Shown in pieces: positions 16,785 through 24,841 of a stretch of 64,000 nucleotides of DNA (the first letter of the stretch is position 1; each line of letters begins with the position of its first letter). The notes beneath the pieces are model-generated. The model did no database searches, had not been told where the DNA came from, and saw only the letters and a program-made list of their open reading frames with translations. Source of the stretch: MGBC163016 sp910588905 (lineage in GTDB: Bacteria; Actinomycetota; Coriobacteriia; Coriobacteriales; Eggerthellaceae); contig CAPGDO010000009.1 of the NCBI GenBank assembly GCA_948616985.1, positions 1-64,000 on the forward strand, in the 5' to 3' direction. The translations under genes and the position numbers were made by a program.

Positions 16785-18940
16785 TGCGCACCCCCTGTCA
16801 TCCCCAGCTCCTCCTCGGAGAGCTGGGAGAGGGCGATCTTGCGATATTGCTCACAGCCTTCCAGCAAAGACGCGTGAGTGCCCACGCCAGACACCACGCC
16901 ATCCTTCAGCACCACGATGGTGTCCGCCTCCCTGATGGAAGCTATCCGCTGGGCGACGATGATCTTCGTAGCCTGAGGGAGTTCCGTGGCAAGGCGCTGG
17001 CGAAGGGCGGCATCAGTCTTGTAGTCTAGGGCGCTGAAGGAGTCATCGAAGAGGTAGCCTTGAGCCTCTTTCGCCAAAGCCCGGGCGATGCAGAGCCGCT
17101 GGCGCTGACCGCCGGATACATTGGTGCCCCCTTGGGAGATGGGCTGGAAGGCGCCTTCGGGCTTCTCCAAGACGAACTGGCTGGCCTGGGCCAGGGCAAG
17201 CGCTTCCTCCACGTGGCTCTCTGGCATGGATTCGCGGCCGTAGGCCACATTGGTGTCTATGGTCCCTGAGAACAGATAGCTCTTCTGGGGCACATAGCCC
17301 AAAGCCGCCCGCAACGATGCCTGGGAAAGCTGACGGATGTCACAGCCGTTCACCAACACGACCCCTGAATCCACATCATAGAAGCGCTCGATCAGCTTCA
17401 GGATGGTGGATTTGCCTGCTCCGGTACCGCCGATGATGGCAAGGGTGCTGCCCGGTTCAGCCTTGAAGCTCACATCGGTGAGCACCTGCTCATCGCTACC
17501 GGGATAGCTGAAGGAGACATGGCTGAATTCGATGGAGAGCCCTTGGCTCTGTAGGGGAAGCTCTTTCGCCTGGGGCCTATCCTGGATGGACGAAGAGGTG
17601 GTCAGCACCTCATTCACACGGCTGGCGGCAACATCAGCCCGAGGCAGCATGATGGAGATCATCCCTATCATGAGGAATCCCATGATGATGACCATGGAAT
17701 AGGTGATGAAGGCGATCAGATCCCCCGTCTGGAGGATGCCCTGCTGGATGTAGTGACCTCCGAACCAGACGATGGCTACGCTGGTGAGGTTCATCACCAG
17801 CATCATAGCGGGCATCATGAAGCTCATGGCGCGGTTGGTGAACAGCTGGGTCTCCATGAGCTTGCGGGAAGCCCCATCGAAGCGCTCTTGTTCCAACTCC
17901 TCCCGACCAAACGCCCGGATGACGGGGATGCCCGTGAGCATCTCCCGCGCCACCCGGTTCACGCGGTCGATCAAGGATTGCATGATCCTGAATCGAGGCG
18001 AGGTCACCTTGAAGAGGACTACCACCAAGCCCATCACCACGGCAATGGCCACCACGATGATCCAGCCTAGCGACGCATTGGTGTAGAGCACCATGACGAT
18101 GCCGCCTATGGCCACGATGGGCGCATAGAGCACCATGCGCAAGATCATGGTGGTCACGTTCTGGATGAGCTGGATGTCATTGGTGCCGCGGGTGATGAGG
18201 GAAGCGGCGGAGAAACGGGATATCTCCGCATCGGAGAAGCCCACCACATTGGTGAAGAGCCGCTTGCGCAGGTCGTGTCCCACCTGCGCTCCCGTGCGCG
18301 AGGCCACCAAGCTCACGAGGATGTTCAGCACCATGCTGACCGTAGCCAGCCCCAGCATGATGCCACCCGCCCCCAGCAGATATCCCATCTGCTTCTGGGA
18401 GAGGTCAACGCCGAGCCGAGCGTATTCCTTGAGGGCCGCTGAGAGAGCCTGCTGGGCGAGGATGTCCGGAGACTCCTTCCCCAAGGCCTCTCTCACTTCA
18501 TCCACATACCCCTGGAACTGCTCTTCGCTCACGGTGCCCGCCTCCACCGCCTGGAGCATCTGCTCCACATCGACCGCTTGGCCGCCCAGGTCAGGGGCGC
18601 CGTGGACCATCACCAGAGGAACCGTCAAGAGCTGATCCAGTGCCTGGATCTGCTCACGCCCCCTCTCAGTGAGGTGCCACCAGCCGTCAGGGGTCTTCTC
18701 GTAGGAGGCTTCGAAGAGGGCATCACCGGAGGCGGGGATGAGCTCTTCGAGGAGCGCGTAGGTCTCATCGGACATCTCATCCGTGGCGATGTGCTCCACC
18801 CCGGATTGCTGTATGCCCACATCAACGATATTCGAGGTCATGAGGGGCAATGCCAGATCACACCCGACACAGCCGACGAGAAGCAGCACCGTGATGAGCA
18901 CGGCTAGCCTGTGGCTTCTCAGATAGAGGAATACCCGCAT
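16781..18940 (-). CDS. ABC exporter half-transporter, degenerate NBD
   Basis: About 719 residues from the ATG at 18940 (a TTG 51 nt upstream is possible). Six membrane helices with an unusually long loop of about 150 residues between helices 1 and 2 (helical and acidic), then the NBD. Walker A is GGTGAGKSTILKL and the signature is the standard VSGGQ. Walker B is YLFDDSFSALD, where Asp replaces the catalytic Glu, and the H-loop His is Gln (IVAQRIAS). These are the degenerate-site changes of heterodimeric exporters, complementary to the partner gene, which keeps both residues but has an altered signature motif. Confidence 0.93.
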   Translation of the reverse strand: MRVFLYLRSHRLAVLITVLLLVGCVGCDLALPLMTSNIVDVGIQQSGVEHIATDEMSDETYALLEELIPASGDALFEASYEKTPDGWWHLTERGREQIQALDQLLTVPLVMVHGAPDLGGQAVDVEQMLQAVEAGTVSEEQFQGYVDEVREALGKESPDILAQQALSAALKEYARLGVDLSQKQMGYLLGAGGIMLGLATVSMVLNILVSLVASRTGAQVGHDLRKRLFTNVVGFSDAEISRFSAASLITRGTNDIQLIQNVTTMILRMVLYAPIVAIGGIVMVLYTNASLGWIIVVAIAVVMGLVVVLFKVTSPRFRIMQSLIDRVNRVAREMLTGIPVIRAFGREELEQERFDGASRKLMETQLFTNRAMSFMMPAMMLVMNLTSVAIVWFGGHYIQQGILQTGDLIAFITYSMVIIMGFLMIGMISIMLPRADVAASRVNEVLTTSSSIQDRPQAKELPLQSQGLSIEFSHVSFSYPGSDEQVLTDVSFKAEPGSTLAIIGGTGAGKSTILKLIERFYDVDSGVVLVNGCDIRQLSQASLRAALGYVPQKSYLFSGTIDTNVAYGRESMPESHVEEALALAQASQFVLEKPEGAFQPISQGGTNVSGGQRQRLCIARALAKEAQGYLFDDSFSALDYKTDAALRQRLATELPQATKIIVAQRIASIREADTIVVLKDGVVSGVGTHASLLEGCEQYRKIALSQLSEEELGMTGGAQ

Positions 18941-19060
18941 CCCTGTTGAGCGCTCCTGAACGGCGATGCAAGCCTGCGCCTGCACCCTCAAGCTTGCATC
19001 CTGTGGTCTGTTGAGTCAGTATCCTAACAGGTGCTCCCAGAGAAGAAGGCGGGGAAACAG

Positions 19061-20083
19061 GTGAGCGATGGCAAAGTCTGCATAGCCATGAGCGGTGGCG
19101 TGGATTCAAGCGTCGCTGCCCTGCTGCTCGCAAAGAAGGACACAGGTTGCATCGGCGCCACCATGGTGCTGGGCACGCCTGAGGATGAGACGAATGTGCA
19201 GAGTGCACAGGCGGTCTGCACAGCCTTGGGTATCCCCCACATCACCTTCGATCTGCCAAGGGATTTCGAAGAGGCCGTGAAGGAGCCATTCCTGGATGCC
19301 TATTGCAGAGGCCTCACCCCGAATCCCTGTGTCACCTGTAACCGCACCATCAAGTTCGGCACCTTCATCGCGAAGGCTGCTGAGATGGGATGCGAGCGCA
19401 TAGCCACCGGCCACTACGTGCGAAGCCGGGGGGCTCATGATACCTTCCGGCTGCTGCGCGGAGCTGACCCGGCGAAGGACCAAAGCTACTTCTTGAGCCG
19501 GGTCTCCCCAGACTGCCTTCAAAAGGCTCTCTTCCCCATAGGCACCCTTCCCAAACCTGAGGTCAAGGCGATCGCTGAGAAGGCAGGGTTGCCCGTGGCT
19601 CATCGGGAAGAATCCCAAGATATCTGCTTCATCCCGAAAAGCTGTCCCGACTACCTCAGAGAGCATATCAGCACGCAACCAGGAGACATCCTGGATGTCC
19701 ACGGAGCCTGCATCGGCAGTCATGACGGTTCTTACCTCTTCACCCTGGGCCAGCGAAAGGGGCTGGGGGTGGCTTTGGGATATCCTGCCTATGTCTGCGC
19801 CAAAGATGCACAGGCCAACACGGTGACGCTCGGCAGCAGGGAAGATGCCCTGACAAATGAGGTCTTCCTGAAAGATCTGAATTGGCTCATCCCGAAACCG
19901 GAAGGGCCTCTGGGCTGTAAGGTGAAGCTCCGCTATAACATGGAACCCATCCCCTGCACTTTAACCCCTGATCTTTCAGGCGCGCACCTTTCTTTCCAGG
20001 AACCCACCCTCGCCCCGGCCCCGGGTCAGACAGCATCGCTCTACAACGAAGACACGCTCATCTGCGGCGCAGAAATCCTTTGA
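19061..20083 (+). CDS. mnmA: tRNA 2-thiouridine(34) synthase MnmA
   Basis: About 340 residues. The PP-loop SGGVDSS lies close to the N-terminus, followed by the first catalytic Cys in NPCVTCNRTIKFG, GHYVR, KDQSYFL, and the second catalytic Cys in ESQDICFIP. MnmA thiolates U34 of tRNA-Lys, -Glu and -Gln using sulfur relayed from a cysteine desulfurase. The GTG at 19061 puts SGGVDSS about nine residues from the start, as is usual, and follows an AAGGCGGGG ribosome site; an upstream GTG at 19031 is less likely. It sits directly before the tRNA-Asp gene. Confidence 0.93.
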   Translation: MSDGKVCIAMSGGVDSSVAALLLAKKDTGCIGATMVLGTPEDETNVQSAQAVCTALGIPHITFDLPRDFEEAVKEPFLDAYCRGLTPNPCVTCNRTIKFGTFIAKAAEMGCERIATGHYVRSRGAHDTFRLLRGADPAKDQSYFLSRVSPDCLQKALFPIGTLPKPEVKAIAEKAGLPVAHREESQDICFIPKSCPDYLREHISTQPGDILDVHGACIGSHDGSYLFTLGQRKGLGVALGYPAYVCAKDAQANTVTLGSREDALTNEVFLKDLNWLIPKPEGPLGCKVKLRYNMEPIPCTLTPDLSGAHLSFQEPTLAPAPGQTASLYNEDTLICGAEIL

Positions 20084-20094
20084 AGAATTCTCGC

Positions 20095-20122
20095 TTGCCC
20101 TTCTGGATTTTCTGTTTATAAT
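20095..20122 (+). promoter_or_regulatory. Promoter of the tRNA-Asp gene
   Basis: TTGCCC (20095-20100), a 16-nt spacer and a perfect TATAAT (20117-20122) lie about 34 nt upstream of the mature tRNA 5' end. A small hairpin (GCTGC-TTTAC-GCAGC) lies in the leader. Confidence 0.65.
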
Positions 20123-20155
20123 AGCCAAGCTGCTTTACGCAGCAGATGATTTTGC

Positions 20156-20238
<83 letters not shown>

Positions 20239-20243
20239 TGCTG

Positions 20244-20280
20244 AGGTCAGGAGTCATTTTCAAGGCTTCTGACCTTTTTC
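20244..20280 (+). terminator. Terminator after tRNA-Asp, island side
   Basis: AGGTCAG (20244-20250) pairs with CTGACCT (20269-20275), followed by TTTTTC. It lies just inside the island and would end tRNA-Asp transcription now that the native terminator has been pushed to 23840. Confidence 0.75.
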
Positions 20281-20303
20281 ATTTCTTGCGCGAAAACGTA
20301 ATT

Positions 20304-20321
20304 TGGGGCCAAAAATGGGGC
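20304..20321. repeat. Left-end paired hexamer (possible integrase arm site)
   Basis: TGGGGC-CAAAAA-TGGGGC, two identical hexamers with a 12-nt period, 66 nt inside the left repeat. A matching arrangement occurs at the right end of the island. Confidence 0.4.
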
Positions 20322-20364
20322 TAGTCTAGACCAATGTATTCGTTGTATTCGTCAAAATAAATAC

Positions 20365-21273
20365 CTATCGAATAATCTGGAATGAATCCTCTTTTCTATT
20401 CCATGCCCTATATTTTTCGCCGTCTTCCCTTATTTCAACTGCGCCATCAGTTTCAAATACCCCAATGAAACGATATCCGCGTGTACGCATGACCGGATCA
20501 TATACCTGAGGAATGATGATTCGCTTGTATGCTTCATGTTTTGGAAACTTCACACCATTGACATTTCGTTCATATAGCTTGGTTCCGTCTGGCTCCAGCA
20601 AGTTCTTCCATCCTCTCGTATTGGATCCATCGACAGATATCTTTGGAAACCATACTTTGAATTGATCAGAATGAGTTTCTTGGAACTTCCCTCTAGGGAT
20701 GAAAAAAGCGTGCTGTTGATAGTCGTAGTCTGTTCCAAACAAAAGATTGCTCGCTTCAGTGATGGTCTTGAAAACGATGTTATCTAATACACTGATGACA
20801 TCTCGATCCTGTAAAAGCTCTTCAGCTGTTAATTCTGGATTCCAAGGTTTTAGTTCCCCCTTTTCTTCCAAATAATGCACTTTTTGCTTCAGTGCTGACA
20901 CAGCAGTTTCAATTTCGTGCATTGCGGTTTCGTAAGAATATTCGCCGTTTTCATCGTAAACATGCACCTCATATGGCGTGTATTCACCGTCGTTGATCGC
21001 CGAGAGAACGTCAATAAGCTCTGCCGTTCTCTCGTCATCAATTTCAGGCTGGTCTAAGTGATACTTTTCATAACACTCAATGCCAATATTAAGTTGAGGA
21101 AAATAGAGGTCAATGAATCGCCTACCATTCTTGTGATTGCGTACGTATTGTTGGGTTACAGGCTGAATATCGCTTCTTCCAAGACCATTCCAGACAGCAT
21201 TGATGACAAAATTCTCATAGTCTTTTCGGTTAGTTCGCGAGAGTGTCTTTACAAGGTAGGTTAACTTGTCCAT
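20365..21273 (-). CDS. Putative modified-DNA-dependent endonuclease (PvuRts1I/AbaSI-like)
   Basis: 302 residues. Residues 38-74 (VTQQYV...GRRFIDLYFPQ, then IGIECYEKYH) have the layout of the Vsr-like PD-(D/E)XK core in the PvuRts1I/AbaSI family, with Asp55, Glu66, Glu69 and His72 as candidate catalytic residues. The C-terminal part ends with GYRFIGVFE (about 266-274), the strand pattern seen in SRA-like base-reading domains of such enzymes. Those enzymes cut DNA carrying hydroxymethyl- or glucosyl-hydroxymethylcytosine, as in T-even phages. The family match is from memory of motifs, so specificity is inference. ATG follows an AAAGGAG ribosome site. It lies downstream of the WYL regulator in the same direction. 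Confidence 0.55.
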   Translation of the reverse strand: MDKLTYLVKTLSRTNRKDYENFVINAVWNGLGRSDIQPVTQQYVRNHKNGRRFIDLYFPQLNIGIECYEKYHLDQPEIDDERTAELIDVLSAINDGEYTPYEVHVYDENGEYSYETAMHEIETAVSALKQKVHYLEEKGELKPWNPELTAEELLQDRDVISVLDNIVFKTITEASNLLFGTDYDYQQHAFFIPRGKFQETHSDQFKVWFPKISVDGSNTRGWKNLLEPDGTKLYERNVNGVKFPKHEAYKRIIIPQVYDPVMRTRGYRFIGVFETDGAVEIREDGEKYRAWNRKEDSFQIIR

Positions 21274-21320
21274 CTGTCATCTCCTTTCCTTTTAAATTTG
21301 GTTCTGATGAAAACTAGCTT

Positions 21321-22391
21321 CTATATATTGTTTTCGTGCGAATACTTGTCAGCTGCTTCATTGATTGCTGAAAGTATCCTTATCCGAAGGTGCTCTGGTT
21401 CTAGTATTTCTGCGATTCCAGAAAACTGCATTGCCCAAAAGATCATTGACTCTTCTGGCTCTTTGATGGTGAAATCTACGAAACCTTCAACCTCGCATTT
21501 GCCATCACCTATAACAGCGAGTCCAAACTGGTCATAAATCTGACGAATATTATATGGTGTATCGACAACTCGAACTTTAATAGGAACTGGTTTGCCGCTG
21601 ATCATATAAACATGTTGATCGATGTATTTCTGCAAGTCGCTCTTTTTCAACTCGGATAACTTTTCTAGCCTGTCTACCTGCTCGAGAGCGCCACTGTCAT
21701 CAAAAGCATAATCGAGGTCCAGCATCGTATCTATGCAACTATGCATAATCCGTTGACCATGTTCACCATTATAGGTTGATATCAGCGTGTAGGAGTTATT
21801 CTTGAACGTAACAGCCCTTGGTGAAACTGTATGCTGTCGCGATTGGTTTTTATCACCACGCACTACAGTTCCGCTTTGAGTGTACATGCCTCTCGCAAAA
21901 GTAACTTTATAACCTTTTGAAATAGCTTCACCGAGAATGCCTAAGTTATAGAAAAGCCTAAGTGTCTGACTCTTTCTTTTTCTATCGTCTCTGTTCAGGT
22001 TAACGTGGTTTGACCTCACATTAGGACTCAGTTCCGCAACACGATCGATCAGACTTTGCTTATGTCTAGCATCCAATTTTCCATAACATTCGATTATGCC
22101 AAGGATGAATCTGACCTCGCTTTCATCAAAGTCCTCGCTTGGGGCGTCGATCCACTGCCAACCGCAACGCTTGTGGGCATTGTTCAGACGAAATTTAATA
22201 TTGTCAGGATACATTTCCAACAATATATCCAAGTTCTTTCCTATGGTTTCGCGATTCAGAGTGATCCCATATTCATCTTTAAGAATTTGCGCTATTTCGC
22301 ATTGATTCAATCCAGAGTTCCGTTGTGATGATGACTTCAGTATCTCGAGCATGTATAGCAGCGCTGCTTTCTTATTGCTGGTAGCCTCCAT
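21321..22391 (-). CDS. WYL-domain transcriptional regulator
   Basis: About 356 residues. The N-terminal 90 residues form a winged helix (LNQCEIAQILKDEYGITLNRETIGKNLDIL), followed by a WYL-like domain (FYNLGILGEAISKGYKVTF..., SPRAVTFKNNSYTLISTYNGE, matching the WYL-type PyyLvfkdGkyYLia... strand pattern) and a C-terminal WCX-like extension. WYL regulators (CapW, BrxR and relatives) usually repress phage-defence genes. The ATG at 22391 has a GGAAGGA ribosome site; a TTG 27 nt upstream is a weaker start. It probably controls the endonuclease gene 47 nt downstream and perhaps the divergent Sel1 gene. Confidence 0.75.
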   Translation of the reverse strand: MEATSNKKAALLYMLEILKSSSQRNSGLNQCEIAQILKDEYGITLNRETIGKNLDILLEMYPDNIKFRLNNAHKRCGWQWIDAPSEDFDESEVRFILGIIECYGKLDARHKQSLIDRVAELSPNVRSNHVNLNRDDRKRKSQTLRLFYNLGILGEAISKGYKVTFARGMYTQSGTVVRGDKNQSRQHTVSPRAVTFKNNSYTLISTYNGEHGQRIMHSCIDTMLDLDYAFDDSGALEQVDRLEKLSELKKSDLQKYIDQHVYMISGKPVPIKVRVVDTPYNIRQIYDQFGLAVIGDGKCEVEGFVDFTIKEPEESMIFWAMQFSGIAEILEPEHLRIRILSAINEAADKYSHENNI

Positions 22392-22655
22392 AGTTCCTTC
22401 CTGATGATCGTCTGACAATAGCCTAGCATTTTAATGATGGAATTCTTGGACATTAAAGATCATATCATCTTTAAAAGGAGCCGAAAGAGAGCGAGTAGAT
22501 TATGTGCAAGATAAGAATCAAGACAACACTCGGAAAGAAAAGCACCCTAGAAAGGCTGGTTAGTTCATTAAACATAATATTGAGAACGCTAAGAAAGTAG
22601 ATCGGAGGGTTTTTCAAATGAGCAGAAGATCCATGCGTTCAAGGAGTGCTTGACT

Positions 22656-23579
22656 ATGCGAGATGAGGTATCGAGATATAGTTCAATGGAATGGACCAGC
22701 GAACATGCTGTAGTGTTCAGTGAACGTAGTTTATTGAAAGAAATACGTAGCGGTAATGATAAGGACGCAGCACGATTGTTGGCCTTATATTATTCCGATC
22801 AATATCCCAAAAGGGCAAAGAGGCTTTACGAAAGATCTATATTTGCAGGAGATGAGTTTCACTCGACATTCCTTCTAGCGAATTTAGTCAAGGATAGAAA
22901 TCAAAAATACGCGAAAGCATTGTATGAGAGATCTGCTAAAGCTGGAAATAATGCAGCAATCAAAGAGCTGGCTTCTCTTGTTGAGGAAAACGACCCAGAC
23001 AGAGCTATAGAGCTTTACAAGGCTGCAATAAAGAATGGCGATGAACATGATTCTACGAATAGGTTAGCCAACCTAATAGAAGATACGGATCATCAGTATG
23101 CGATTAGTCTTTATGAGCGTGCTATAGCCGCCGATAATGTAGATGCTCTATGCAATCTAGCATTGCTTGTTTTCGACGAGGACCCAGAAAGAGCAAGGAG
23201 ACTGTACAAAAAAGCGTATGCTGCAGGAGATAAGTTTTATGCCACCAACGGGCTAGCCATTTTCGTAGAGAAGGAGAATCCTGAGAAAGCGATAGAACTA
23301 TATGAGCAAGCAATAGAGGCGGGTGATGATTATTATGCCCCTAGCAACCTTGCGGGGATGCTTCATGACAGCGATCCAAAACGAGCAAAAGAGCTATACG
23401 AAATCTCTTTGAAGTCAGGAAATGTGAAGTTCGCTGCAAATGGTTTAGCAAATCTCATTTACAAAGACGAACCATATGATGCTATGAAGCTTTATGCGGA
23501 AGCAATGGGAGCAGGCGACATGAAATACGCTCCACAGAATCTAAAGAATTTGGTAGAGAGTTTAATGGAAGAGCAATGA
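22656..23579 (+). CDS. Sel1/TPR-like repeat protein of the island
   Basis: About 307 residues made almost wholly of eight or nine repeats of about 34 residues with the consensus A-x-x-LYExAIxAGD...NLAxLvexxDPxKA, the Sel1-like helical hairpin pattern. Such solenoids mediate protein-protein contacts; no catalytic motif is visible. There is no signal peptide, so it acts in the cytosol. The ATG at 22656 has AAGGAG nine bases upstream. It diverges from the WYL gene across a 264-nt AT-rich gap that should hold both promoters. A role as sensor, partner or modulator of the endonuclease is a guess from position only. Confidence 0.72.
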   Translation: MRDEVSRYSSMEWTSEHAVVFSERSLLKEIRSGNDKDAARLLALYYSDQYPKRAKRLYERSIFAGDEFHSTFLLANLVKDRNQKYAKALYERSAKAGNNAAIKELASLVEENDPDRAIELYKAAIKNGDEHDSTNRLANLIEDTDHQYAISLYERAIAADNVDALCNLALLVFDEDPERARRLYKKAYAAGDKFYATNGLAIFVEKENPEKAIELYEQAIEAGDDYYAPSNLAGMLHDSDPKRAKELYEISLKSGNVKFAANGLANLIYKDEPYDAMKLYAEAMGAGDMKYAPQNLKNLVESLMEEQ

Positions 23580-23614
23580 GATAAATTGAACAGAAACGAA
23601 TGATGATCGCAAAA

Positions 23615-23632
23615 TGGGTCTGTTTTTGGGTC
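23615..23632. repeat. Right-end paired hexamer (possible integrase arm site)
   Basis: TGGGTC-TGTTTT-TGGGTC, the same spacing as the left-end pair, 152 nt inside the right repeat. Confidence 0.4.
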
Positions 23633-23784
23633 AGTGTAACCAGTCCAAAACGTCCAAATCGTCAAAACACGGTTTGATTTAAGAGCTAAACTCGCTCGAA
23701 AGCATATCTCTAAGGTACGTTTTACCTGTTCAGAATACTATTTTATGAGTGATTCATATGCTTCCCGTAAGGTCGAGTTGCGAT

Positions 23785-23835
23785 CTGTCACGTCGGAGGT
23801 CGCGAGTTCAAGTCTCGTACATCCCGCCATTTGAA
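23785..23835 (+). repeat. attR-like direct repeat (truncated tRNA-Asp copy)
   Basis: 51 bp identical to 20188-20238. Only the 3' half of the tRNA is present, so this is not a functional tRNA gene. Confidence 0.9.
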
Positions 23836-23839
23836 GTTG

Positions 23840-23869
23840 AAGCCGCTGAATGACCAGCGGCTTTTCTTA
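23840..23869 (+). terminator. Original tRNA-Asp terminator, displaced
   Basis: AAGCCGCT (23840-23847) pairs perfectly with AGCGGCTT (23856-23863), then TTCTTAT. It sits directly after the second repeat, where the native tRNA terminator would be before insertion. Confidence 0.75.
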
Positions 23870-23883
23870 TAGAGAGGGCTTCG

Positions 23884-24183
23884 ATGAACCGCTTCGGATT
23901 GAAGGACGAGGTCTTGGCTTTCATCGTCGAAGCAGCCCAAGCGCAGGGCATCCACCGGCTCATCCTCTTCGGTTCGCGTGCTACCGGCCGCTTCTCTGAG
24001 AAGAGCGACATCGATCTTGCCCTATCAGGTGGTTGCCTCAACGATTTCAAAGCAGTACTCGAAGAGGAGTGCCCGACACTGCTCTCCTTCGACTTCATCA
24101 ACATGGATCAAGGGGTCAGCGAAAAGCTGAGCGGGCGTATTGCCGAAGAGGGGGTCGTGCTCTATGAAGTATGCCAACTATAA
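23884..24183 (+). CDS. MNT-type minimal nucleotidyltransferase (antitoxin)
   Basis: 99 residues, the size of MntA-like minimal nucleotidyltransferases. The motif LFGSRATGRFSEKSDIDLAL holds the GS pair (Gly30-Ser31) and two metal-binding Asp residues (Asp42, Asp44); a third acidic residue probably lies in FDFINMD. In known MNT/HEPN pairs the nucleotidyltransferase AMPylates the HEPN RNase and so silences it. ATG follows GAGAGGG. The HEPN gene starts inside its last codons, so the two are translationally coupled. It lies just outside the right repeat of the tRNA-Asp island. Confidence 0.85.
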   Translation: MNRFGLKDEVLAFIVEAAQAQGIHRLILFGSRATGRFSEKSDIDLALSGGCLNDFKAVLEEECPTLLSFDFINMDQGVSEKLSGRIAEEGVVLYEVCQL

Positions 24184-24568
24184 GGCCAATCTGGATATCC
24201 TGAAGCGAGCCCCCTATCAGGATCTCAGCAATGAGTTCGTCTTGAGCGGCATCATCGACAAGTTCGCCATGCAGTTCGAACTGGCTTGGAAGCTGCTCCG
24301 GAAGACGCTCGAGTACGAGGGCAGGCTCGATGCCGCAACGGGTTCTCCACGAGGCATCATCAAGGCCGCTTATAGTGCCTATGACCTCATCGACGAAGAG
24401 CTCTGGCTGCGCATGCTCGATGATCGCAATGCGGCAGAGCACGTCTATGACCAGGCGTTAGCGGATCACTTGGTCGTCGCCATCAATTCCGAATATATCG
24501 CGGTCTTCGAAAAGTTGATCTCAGATCTCGAAGGGTTGTATCCGGCTGAGCTCTTGGAGTCATTCTGA
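24164..24568 (+). CDS. HEPN-domain protein (HI0074-type partner/toxin)
   Basis: 134 residues, all helical. KFAMQFELAWKLLRKTLEYEG and the downstream LDDRNAAEHVYD are the classic HI0074-type HEPN features; the latter holds the Rx4H RNase motif (Arg88 to His93). It overlaps the nucleotidyltransferase gene by 20 nt, the usual toxin-antitoxin arrangement. The ATG at 24164 is preferred to one eight codons upstream because the family begins with a YxxNLxILKRA helix and a GAGGGGG ribosome site sits before it. A 9-bp inverted repeat follows the stop. Confidence 0.85.
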   Translation: MKYANYKANLDILKRAPYQDLSNEFVLSGIIDKFAMQFELAWKLLRKTLEYEGRLDAATGSPRGIIKAAYSAYDLIDEELWLRMLDDRNAAEHVYDQALADHLVVAINSEYIAVFEKLISDLEGLYPAELLESF

Positions 24569-24572
24569 TTTC

Positions 24573-24611
24573 GCGATCATCCCTTACGTGTTGAATCACT
24601 TCGATGATCGC
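24573..24611. terminator. Inverted repeat downstream of the MNT/HEPN pair
   Basis: GCGATCATC (24573-24581) and GATGATCGC (24603-24611), perfect 9-bp arms with a 21-nt spacer, four bases after the HEPN stop. No T-run follows, so it may be a weak terminator or an operator. Confidence 0.35.
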
Positions 24612-24749
24612 ATGCGTACCGATACGGATAAGTTGGACGATAAGAAATCCCTACTGGCCAGAAGGCGTTGCGCGAAGACCACGCGCAACATATTCATTGC
24701 AGTACCTGCCGAGTAGCCTGACGCACAGGATTCGCCCGGGTGTCACAAC

Positions 24750-24818
24750 GGGCTGACCGAGATCAGCCCCTACAAGAGAACACAGCAAACCCCTGGTAGG
24801 GGTCGATCAGGATCGACC
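24750..24818. repeat. REP-like palindromic repeats, inverted pair
   Basis: Two short palindromes face each other: GGGCTGA-N6-TCAGCCC followed by CCTAC, then GTAGG leading into GGTCGATCAGGATCGACC (24801-24818). Related units occur at 63360-63473. The 273-nt gap 24569-24841 holds these repeats and the inverted repeat above and no gene that I can support. Confidence 0.7.
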
Positions 24819-24841
24819 TGACCCCCTGTCGCATTTTGAGA

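Noticed and set aside
20239..23784. An integrase or transposase inside the tRNA island
   Set aside because: None of the three open frames shows the R-H-R-Y or DDE residues; no other long frame is present.
23785..23832. A second tRNA-Asp gene
   Set aside because: Only the 3' half is present; there is no acceptor 5' strand, D-arm or promoter. It is the right-end attachment repeat.
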